Shown: piece by piece, positions 58,072-64,000 of the stretch | How positions within the stretch are numbered: position 1 is the first letter of the stretch | Layout of the letters: every line of letters starts with the position of its first letter | Assembly (NCBI GenBank): GCA_016929905.1 | Contig: JAFGHX010000374.1 | Location: 60,778 to 124,777, forward strand | DNA from: Kiritimatiellia bacterium | Lineage (GTDB): Bacteria; Verrucomicrobiota; Kiritimatiellia; JAFGHX01 | Length of the DNA stretch: 64,000 bases | Direction of reading: 5' to 3' | Position numbers and translations under genes: made by a program | Notes under the pieces: generated by a model | Databases searched by the model: none | What the model saw: the letters and a program-made list of their open reading frames with translations, nothing else | Told to the model about the DNA's origin: nothing

Positions 58072-59701
58072 ACGCGTTCTTGGCGTTCGCCATTTCGACC
58101 GCGCGTGTCTCGAGTTCGGCGTAGCGTGCGAGCATTCGGCTGTAGACCGCATGCGCCTGCGGGTCGGGCTCGGCGGTCTTCTTGAAGGGGCTCGCCTGCT
58201 TGAGCGCTTCGGCGAACGGCACGAACGTGTTCTGTTTGGCGCATTGCCAGCCGTGCAGGGCGCGGTAGGCGGCGCCGAGCGATGCGGAGTTCTTCTGTTC
58301 GCCGGTATAGACGCCGATCCCGAACACGTCCGCCAGCACTCTCACGATGGCGCTGTTCTCCGAGGCGCCGCCGGTCGCGAGGATCATGCCCGGGCGCAGG
58401 CCGATATGCTCACCGTGCAGGCGCAGGCTGAGGAACTGGCTTTCGATCATGGCCCGCACGTCGGTCCCCGCCGCGAATTCTCCAGCGGGTTCGTCGCCGG
58501 CGTTGAATCGGAAGTAGCCCGCGCCGAGTGTGGGTGGTGTGATTTCGGGGTCTGTGAAGTAGAACCCGATGTTGCCGGCGTTGCCCGGCGGGGTGCCGCC
58601 GAGCGCGGCCTCGAATGCCGTCCAGGACTGGTAGCCGTGCGTGTTGCGGATCTGTTCGCGCGTCATCGCCCCGTTCTTGTGAACGACCATGGCCATGTAG
58701 CCGTCCGGATCGATCGGGTTGCCGAAGATGTGCCCCTCGTTGGCCGAGGGGTTCGGTTCCGACAGCGCGCCGAACATGGTGTCGCTCGTGCCCAGGCTCA
58801 CGGCCAGGTCGCCCGGATGCTGCAGCCGCAGCCCGGCCAGGCTGCAGGGGTTGTCGCCGGAGAAGGCGATGACGCGGCAGCCGGCGGGGAACCCGAACCG
58901 TTTCACGAAATAGGGTGTGACGGATCCGATCGCCGTGTGCGACGGGACGATCGGGCCCAGCTTCGCGGCCAGTCCCGGCGCGACGTGGTCCAGGATCGGC
59001 ACCGCCCACGTCTTCTCGCGCAGGGCCATCATGTTCATCCCGGCCCCGTCGCCCGGCTCGAGCGGGGCGTAGTTGCCGATGAAAAGCGACGCGACGAAGG
59101 AGCTGACCAGCGCGATTCGTTCGGTGGCCTGGTACGCGCCCGGCTGGGTTCTGTACAGCTTCGCGATCTGATTGCCGGTGAACCGCTCGTACGCGCGCGA
59201 GCCGGTCAGGTCCGCCAGGGGCTGCGCGCCGCCCATGGCGTCTTCCAGCGCCCGGCATTCCGGCGTCGTGCTCGAATCCATCCAGATAGGCGATTCCGCC
59301 ACGGCGAACACGTCGGCCAGCTGGTCGCGCAGCGCCTGGTCCGGCGCCAGCGCGCGCAGCCGCTCGCGCGTGCCCGGCCGCAGGTACACGCTGCCGTGTT
59401 GCTGGCCGGACCCCGAGACGGCGGCGACCCGCGCGAACGGAAAGCCGTCCGCCTTCATGCGGGCCAACAGCAGGTCCAGCGCCGCCACCCACATCAGGGG
59501 CGGCGACGTCACCGTGAGGCCGTCCGCATGAAAATGGCAGCCGCCCTTGGTCTCGAACTCGGGCAGGTCCTGTTCGAAGTTGACGGCGTACTCGTGCGTC
59601 ACGTTCGCCTGCGGATCGATCGCCATCGCCTTCAGCGACTGCGTGCTCGAGTCCAGCCCCAGGAACAGCGCATCGGCTGGAGCCTCGTGTGATGTTGCCA
59701 T
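58070..59701 (-). CDS. FGGY-family carbohydrate kinase, xylulokinase-like
   Basis: This 543-residue kinase has LFLGLDSSTQSLKAMAID, VAAVSGSGQQHGSVYL, IWMDSSTTPECRAL and ATGGASENSAIVRVLADVFGI. It is longer than bacterial XylB and closer to eukaryotic-type xylulokinases. It would phosphorylate D-xylulose for the pentose phosphate pathway. A sigma-70 promoter lies at 59752-59781. Confidence 0.85.
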   Translation of the reverse strand: MATSHEAPADALFLGLDSSTQSLKAMAIDPQANVTHEYAVNFEQDLPEFETKGGCHFHADGLTVTSPPLMWVAALDLLLARMKADGFPFARVAAVSGSGQQHGSVYLRPGTRERLRALAPDQALRDQLADVFAVAESPIWMDSSTTPECRALEDAMGGAQPLADLTGSRAYERFTGNQIAKLYRTQPGAYQATERIALVSSFVASLFIGNYAPLEPGDGAGMNMMALREKTWAVPILDHVAPGLAAKLGPIVPSHTAIGSVTPYFVKRFGFPAGCRVIAFSGDNPCSLAGLRLQHPGDLAVSLGTSDTMFGALSEPNPSANEGHIFGNPIDPDGYMAMVVHKNGAMTREQIRNTHGYQSWTAFEAALGGTPPGNAGNIGFYFTDPEITPPTLGAGYFRFNAGDEPAGEFAAGTDVRAMIESQFLSLRLHGEHIGLRPGMILATGGASENSAIVRVLADVFGIGVYTGEQKNSASLGAAYRALHGWQCAKQNTFVPFAEALKQASPFKKTAEPDPQAHAVYSRMLARYAELETRAVEMANAKNA

Positions 59702-59751
59702 GGCGTTGGGTCCTCTGATTGGGTTTATCCGAGCCTCGGAAGCAGACCGAG

Positions 59752-59781
59752 AGCATAGTCAGCCGCCCGGCCGCCTGTCAA
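59752..59781 (-). promoter_or_regulatory. sigma-70-type promoter of the xylulokinase gene
   Basis: On the minus strand TTGACA and TATGCT are separated by 18 bases, about 60 bases before the start. It lies just after the stop of the upstream membrane protein gene. Confidence 0.6.
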
Positions 59782-59784
59782 GCG

Positions 59785-61719
59785 TCACCGCCCCCGCTTC
59801 GTGACCGCTTTGAGTTTCTCGATGCGGCGGTCGAGCTGCTGAAGCCGTCTCAATCGGTCGACGTTCTCCTGTTCGTCGCCGACGAGTTCCGCCGTGACGT
59901 CGCGGCGTTCCTGTTCGAGGATTTCCAGCTCTTCGGCCGGCGTGATCGGCTTGTCGCGCAGGCGCGTCACGCGCAGGATCTGGATGCCCCTGGGTTTGCG
60001 GGCGCCCGCGGCACGGTCCTGGAAGGTGCGCAGTTTGACCGGCGGCAGCAGTCTGTAGAGCGGGAGGCGGCTTTCCATCTCGTCCACCAGCTCGAACTCG
60101 AGGTGGCGCAGGTAGGCGGAGCGGAAGAAGTTGACGGCGTTCATCGGGCCCACGAAGTAGACGGGGCCGGCGGCGAGCCGCGTTTCGAACAGCGCGCGGA
60201 TGCGTGAGCGGTAGGTCTTGTCGTCGACCGCGCACAGCCGTTCATGGAGGAGCCGGGCCCTCTGCTTCTGCAGGCCGGCCGGTCCCGGCCTCAGCGCGCG
60301 GGCCACCGTCTGTCGCGCGCGGTTCCTGTGCAGGATCTCGTAGGGATACAGCGTATAGTCCTGAAAGAAGTCCAGGAAGTTCAGCAGCGTGTCATCGGCA
60401 AAGACTGTCGCGCCGGCGGGCAGGATTCGCCGCAGGGACCGGACGGTTCGGTCGTGTTGTGCGAGGCGGTCCCAATGCGGCTCCACTTTCTCCAGCGACA
60501 GGAACACGCCCCACAGGCCCTGGCACACGGCGAAGGCGAGTATCAGCAGCCGGCCGGGGCCCGGGGCCGCCGCGAGCGCGCCGAATAGGGGCCGCCGGTT
60601 CGGCGCCGGTTCCGGCGCCGGGGCCACACCCCGTGCCGACTCCGCCTGGAAGGCGCCTTTCATGTCACGCAGGAATTCGACAGCCAGTACGATCGCCGGG
60701 ACGAACACGGGCAGGAGGAACCGCAGGAACCCTTCGTGCCGGACCTCCGGCGCCCAATAATAGGAGGTATAGAGCACGGAAAGCGGCACGATCCACAGCG
60801 TGAACAGCAGCGCGTCCCGGCGGTCCCGGCGCCAGCTCCGGACGAAGCCGAGACAGGCCAGCACGAAGAGCGGCCCCAAGCCGGAGGCGGCCATTCCGAC
60901 GGCATAGAACCGGAAATTCTCGCGGAAGTAGGCCCAGCCGAAGCCCGTCTGCTCATAGGTGAGCGAGTACCCCGTCAGACAGGGCGAGCCGAACGCGGTG
61001 GCATGGTAGCCGGCGAGTACGGCGTAGGGGACCGCCAGCCCGGCGAGCCAGGGCAGCAGCACGCCGCGCAGCCGTTCGCGCGGGCAGGCCGCGGCGCGTA
61101 CCGTCAGCGGCAAGGCCAACAGCACGTTTGTGTAGCGTATCCCGGCGGCATATCCGACGAGCAGGCCGGCGCCCGCACACAGAAGCAGGCCTCGCCGGGC
61201 GGTCGCCGCCTTCTCGCCGGCGAGAAACAGCGCGTAGCCCCACACGATGAAGCAGACGCTCGAGGGGTGCGACACCTGCCGGATGGCATAGAAGTTGAAG
61301 ACGGGGTTCGTCGCCAGGACGAAGGCGGCCAAAACGGCGGCCCGCCGCAGGCCGAGGCTGCGGCCCAGCCCGTACATGCCGAGAACGGCGAGAACGGCGC
61401 ATATCGGGTTGACGAAGAAGCCCGCGCGCAGCCCGAACGCCTTCATGGCCAGCCCGGCGAGCGCCGGATAGAAGGGCGGGTACTTCGCGTAGTATTCACC
61501 GCGTTCGTTCACGACCCACATGCGGCCCACGAACGCATAGTCGTCGGCCGGCACCTGATGGAAGCGGTTGTGCTGCTGGAAGAGCCGGGCAGTCACGTGG
61601 TAGCCGTTGGGATCTGTGCCCGTATAGGCGGGCACCGCATACAGGCACAGAAACGCCACGTAGGCGGCCAGGATCAGGGCGAGGCCGCCGGCCTCGTGAA
61701 TGGCGGCACGTTTGCTCAT
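59785..61719 (-). CDS. polytopic membrane protein, GT39-like glycosyltransferase
   Basis: This 644-residue protein has about 11-12 hydrophobic helices, an early acidic loop and an FYPALAGLAMKAFGLRAG segment. A cytoplasmic or periplasmic tail of about 200 residues with a charged coiled-coil end (EELEILEQERRD) follows. Topology resembles dolichyl-phosphate-mannose-type (GT39/PMT) glycosyltransferases. The substrate is unknown. Confidence 0.7.
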   Translation of the reverse strand: MSKRAAIHEAGGLALILAAYVAFLCLYAVPAYTGTDPNGYHVTARLFQQHNRFHQVPADDYAFVGRMWVVNERGEYYAKYPPFYPALAGLAMKAFGLRAGFFVNPICAVLAVLGMYGLGRSLGLRRAAVLAAFVLATNPVFNFYAIRQVSHPSSVCFIVWGYALFLAGEKAATARRGLLLCAGAGLLVGYAAGIRYTNVLLALPLTVRAAACPRERLRGVLLPWLAGLAVPYAVLAGYHATAFGSPCLTGYSLTYEQTGFGWAYFRENFRFYAVGMAASGLGPLFVLACLGFVRSWRRDRRDALLFTLWIVPLSVLYTSYYWAPEVRHEGFLRFLLPVFVPAIVLAVEFLRDMKGAFQAESARGVAPAPEPAPNRRPLFGALAAAPGPGRLLILAFAVCQGLWGVFLSLEKVEPHWDRLAQHDRTVRSLRRILPAGATVFADDTLLNFLDFFQDYTLYPYEILHRNRARQTVARALRPGPAGLQKQRARLLHERLCAVDDKTYRSRIRALFETRLAAGPVYFVGPMNAVNFFRSAYLRHLEFELVDEMESRLPLYRLLPPVKLRTFQDRAAGARKPRGIQILRVTRLRDKPITPAEELEILEQERRDVTAELVGDEQENVDRLRRLQQLDRRIEKLKAVTKRGR

Positions 61720-61812
61720 GGCGCACGTCTCGTCGACGGCCGTATTGGTAGCAGGTGCAGACCGCGAAAGGAAGGAGAAAGGTTCGGACGGACTCGGCCT
61801 TCGAAAACACTG

Positions 61813-61841
61813 TTGGCTTTCGGCGACGCGTGTGCTAGGCT
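61813..61841 (+). promoter_or_regulatory. sigma-70-type promoter for the cyclophilin gene
   Basis: TTGGCT and TAGGCT are separated by 17 bases, upstream of the PPIase gene. Both hexamers are weak. Confidence 0.4.
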
Positions 61842-61983
61842 CATGCCCTTCGAAACGGTCGGATCGAACGAAGGGCCGGCCGTCCGGTCGGACGCGCCGT
61901 GCGCCGAATTCCGGACGACACCCCGGCACCCGACCGATGTGTGCGTCGTTTTTCCTGGGACGCTGCTGGCAGGAGGAGGAGCG

Positions 61984-62610
61984 ATGATGAAACGCTGGTG
62001 GAGTGTACTGATGATGTGTGCGGCATTTGGGAGCGGGGGCGGCTGCGGGGCGGACGAAGCGAAGACGGCGGATCTGCCCGACGGGCTGTACGCGAAGATC
62101 AAGACCTCGAAGGGCGAGATCGTGCTCATGCTCGAATTCGAGAAGACGCCGATGACGGTCGCCAACTTCGTCGGGCTCGCCGAGGGAACGAAAGATTCGA
62201 ACAAGCCGAAAGGGACTCCTTTCTACAACGGGCTGAAGTTCCACCGGGTGATCCCCGACTTCATGATCCAGGGCGGCTGCCCGCTGGGGACGGGGACCGG
62301 CGACCCGGGCTACAAGTTCCCGGACGAATTCCACAAGGGCCTCAAGCACACGGGACCGGGCATTCTCTCGATGGCCAATGCCGGGCCGGGCACGAACGGC
62401 AGCCAGTTCTTCATCACGCACGTGGCCACTCCCTGGCTGGACAACAAGCACACCGTCTTCGGGCATGTGGTGCAGGGCCAGGACGTGGTTGATGCCATCG
62501 AAAAGGGCGATGTGATGGAGAGCGTGACCATCCTGCGCATCGGCGAGAAGGCCAAGGCCTTCAAGGCCGACCAGGAGGCATTCGAAAAGCTGAAGGCGGC
62601 GGCGGAGTAG
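61984..62610 (+). CDS. cyclophilin-type peptidyl-prolyl isomerase lipoprotein
   Basis: This 208-residue protein has a lipoprotein-like signal ending GSGGGC and a cyclophilin domain (FYNGLKFHRVIPDFMIQGG, GTNGSQFFIT, TVFGHVVQGQDVVDAI). It should speed proline isomerisation of exported proteins. GGAGGAGGAG precedes the ATG. The putative terminator is at 62617-62635. Confidence 0.88.
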   Translation: MMKRWWSVLMMCAAFGSGGGCGADEAKTADLPDGLYAKIKTSKGEIVLMLEFEKTPMTVANFVGLAEGTKDSNKPKGTPFYNGLKFHRVIPDFMIQGGCPLGTGTGDPGYKFPDEFHKGLKHTGPGILSMANAGPGTNGSQFFITHVATPWLDNKHTVFGHVVQGQDVVDAIEKGDVMESVTILRIGEKAKAFKADQEAFEKLKAAAE

Positions 62611-62616
62611 CCGCGC

Positions 62617-62635
62617 GGCGCGGGGCTGCCGCGCC
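62617..62635 (+). terminator. hairpin after the cyclophilin gene
   Basis: GGCGCGG and CCGCGCC form a perfect 7-bp stem with a 5-base loop, six bases after the stop. No T run follows, so it may be only an attenuating hairpin. Confidence 0.45.
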
Positions 62636-62849
62636 GGAAATCACGGGTGGGAATTTGGGTGAAGGGTCCCGGCAGCGCGGTCGTCCTCGGCCGCGCCGGG
62701 CCGGGCGAGCCGCTGCGGGCGGACAGGTTGTAAGCTTTGTCGAGAACCCGCAGGCCAAAGGTCGAAATTCGAGCAAGTTCCCGAGTAAGCTGCGCCCGAC
62801 GAAGCCAGGAGGCACGACGGCGAAGTCGGGTTCTCGAGCAAGTTTCAGG

Positions 62850-63341
62850 CTACAGATCGTAGAGCGTTTCATCCCGCGCGGGCGGCGGGCGGCGCTGGCC
62901 GCCCTTCTTGCCCTTGCCGTCCGGCATCAGGAACGGGTCCTCTTCTTCCAGCCGGTCACCCATCTCGGCCTCGATGGCTTCGGGATCTTCGCCGGCCTCC
63001 ATGCGCTTGAGCGCCTCTTGCATGCCGGGCCCGAGCTCCATGCCGGTCATGTCGGAAAGCTTGCGCATCAGGTTCGCCGCCTGGCGCGGGTCGTCCTCGT
63101 TGATCGATTCCGCCTCACGCGCCAGGGTCTCCATCGCGCCTTCCATCTTGTTCGCGTCGAACGGCAGATCGTCCGCGTCGTCTTCCTTCGCGCGGCCTGG
63201 CGCCGCGAACAGCGAGACTTGCCGTTCCAGCTTCTTCTTTTTGCAGCGCGGGCAGTTCGGTTGTTTGGTCGTGTTGACGGTCCGCGAGAAGAAGCTGAAG
63301 ATCGTATGACAGTCGGGACAGTAGAACTCGTATATCGGCAT
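62850..63341 (-). CDS. FmdB-type zinc-ribbon protein with acidic C-terminus
   Basis: This 163-residue protein begins MPIYEFYCPDCHTIFSF with CPRCKKKKLE, a zinc ribbon like FmdB. Helical, Glu/Asp-rich regions follow (MEAGEDPEAIEAEMGDRLEEEDPF). GGGGAGG precedes the start. The role is unknown. Confidence 0.85.
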   Translation of the reverse strand: MPIYEFYCPDCHTIFSFFSRTVNTTKQPNCPRCKKKKLERQVSLFAAPGRAKEDDADDLPFDANKMEGAMETLAREAESINEDDPRQAANLMRKLSDMTGMELGPGMQEALKRMEAGEDPEAIEAEMGDRLEEEDPFLMPDGKGKKGGQRRPPPARDETLYDL

Positions 63342-63485
63342 GTGAGCCTCCCCTCATTCGTGGATATTCCAGGCCATTGTATAACGGATTCCCGGCGATT
63401 TTTGAAGCCGGAATTGGCGAAAGCACGCGGAGCCGCGCTCTCCGGCCGGAGCCGCCTGACGGCTGACGCTTGCCGCAAACGCGGC

Positions 63486-63514
63486 TTGAGCAGGCGTGGT
63501 GTTCGCCATACAAT
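63486..63514 (+). promoter_or_regulatory. sigma-70-type promoter for the SGNH gene
   Basis: TTGAGC and TACAAT are separated by 17 bases, about 100 bases before the SGNH hydrolase start. Confidence 0.55.
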
Positions 63515-63613
63515 TCGGAGGCGTACGGACAGGACGTGCGGGCGCATGACGAAGTCCGCGCCGGTCGCCCTGCTGTGCCGGAGACGGACGGGCAACTTGG
63601 AGGGGGGCATGTG

Positions 63614-63940
63614 ATGAGGGGGCAAGCTCGCAGGACGATCGTGAGGGCCGCGTGTGTGGCCTGTGCGTGCGCGACGGCTGCCTGCGCGGCGGACGACGCG
63701 CAGAAGGCCGCGGCGACGCCGAAGACTCCGGAACAGGCGCAGTGGGAGCAACGCGTCCCGAAACGGATGCGCCAGCGGCCGGAGTTCGCGTACGTCGAGG
63801 ATCGGCCGGGGCTGCCGCGGGTCCTGTTGATCGGCGACTCCATTTCCATCGGATACACGCGAAAGCGTGAGCCCGCTCCGAAAGATCGGCTCGCGAGGAG
63901 AGGCTGTCTCAAAACCGGGGGACAGCCCTTACGGGCTTAA
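63614..63940 (+). pseudogene. SGNH/GDSL hydrolase broken after the first motif
   Basis: The first 83 residues have a signal peptide (RAACVACACATAACAA) and the block I motif RVLLIGDSISIGYT. The frame then loses homology (RKREPAPKDRLARRGC) and ends at 63940 inside a hairpin-rich element. A normal SGNH hydrolase would have another 150 residues and a C-terminal DxxH motif. An insertion or truncation at about 63861 is the simplest reading. Confidence 0.7.
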
Positions 63941-63994
63941 CTACAAACGGCAGAAACCACCAGATATGCCGTTTGTAGTTAACGCCGTAAGGCG
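63902..63994. mobile_element. multi-hairpin element at the broken SGNH gene
   Basis: A 7-bp hairpin (GGCTGTC/GACAGCC, 63902-63927) is followed by a long inverted repeat. Arms 63925-63952 and 63967-63994 match at 24 of 28 bases around a 14-base loop, with smaller self-complementary ends (GCCC-TTAC-GGGC and CGCC-GTAA-GGCG). GGCTGTCTCAAAA resembles insertion-sequence ends. The element may be the end of a transposon or a MITE and continues beyond the window. Confidence 0.6.
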
Positions 63995-64000
63995 TGTGGC

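Noticed and set aside
63925..63994. An integron attC site at the right end
   Set aside because: The inner ends read GCTTAAC and GTTAACG; the second breaks GTTRRRY and no integrase or cassette row is visible.
1..64000. tRNA or rRNA genes
   Set aside because: I looked for T-loop GGTTCGANNCC contexts and rRNA signatures and found none I could support; a covariance search would be decisive.

Overview
This 64 kb window is GC-rich and almost fully coding. It suggests a Gram-negative strict anaerobe. A TonB-dependent receptor, lipoproteins and a periplasmic thioredoxin imply an outer membrane. Hydrogenase-type NuoE/NuoF subunits, many ferredoxins, an anaerobic sulfatase-maturase-type radical SAM enzyme, a RamA-like corrinoid activator, FmdE and several NifX/DUF5320 proteins point to anaerobic, metal-cofactor-rich metabolism. 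A GntR-headed LacI-type regulator, a large secreted GH2 enzyme and several families of palindromic 'word' repeats between genes resemble what I associate with PVC-superphylum bacteria such as Kiritimatiellota or Lentisphaerota. That assignment is a guess, since the window has no rRNA or ribosomal protein marker.

Layout. 1-6 kb: end of a hydrogenase operon (NuoF- and NuoE-like) behind a sigma-54 promoter, next to an NtrC-type two-component pair. 6-12 kb: a duplicated kinase-like protein coupled to an HD hydrolase; divergently, a RamA-like activator, a J-domain protein and a TsaA fusion. 12-17 kb: CoA-binding protein, aminotransferase, a tiny probable selenoprotein of DUF6132 type that a standard gene caller would cut at an in-frame UGA, DUF1638, a decayed methyltransferase/oxidoreductase region, ferredoxin and IlvD. 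17-23 kb: permease halves (one with a NifX domain) coupled to FkbM and radical SAM genes, an MBL hydrolase and a trans-sulfuration enzyme. 23-25 kb: DUF5320 proteins and a DtxR-type regulator. 25-33 kb: DUF89, FmdE and a TonB/FecBCD-type uptake operon with a histidine-rich ATPase tail and a NikR-like operator, suggesting nickel uptake. 33-43 kb: an Orange-Protein (ORP)-like region with a fused double MinD ATPase, a NifX-ferredoxin fusion, DUF5320 proteins, thioredoxins, ArsR and a sigma-54 activator followed by NifX. 44-46 kb: response regulator, flavin disulfide reductase-like enzyme and a zinc ribbon behind a sigma-54 promoter. 46-64 kb: antiporter-EIIA fusion, HNH-repeat protein, carbohydrate genes (GntR/LacI regulator, GH2, DUF4380, xylulokinase), glycosyltransferases, a cyclophilin, an FmdB protein and an SGNH hydrolase broken by a hairpin element.

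Six near-identical sigma-54 promoters (TGGCAC-N6-7-TGCT) link the hydrogenase, DUF5320, NifX, zinc-ribbon and activator genes, so much of the window may be one sigma-54 regulon for redox/metal-cluster functions. The strongest novelty is the UGA-containing DUF6132 gene with a bacterial SECIS-like hairpin. Next come the nickel-type operon with its operator, the fused ORP-like components, the duplicated kinase-like protein and the palindromic word repeats.
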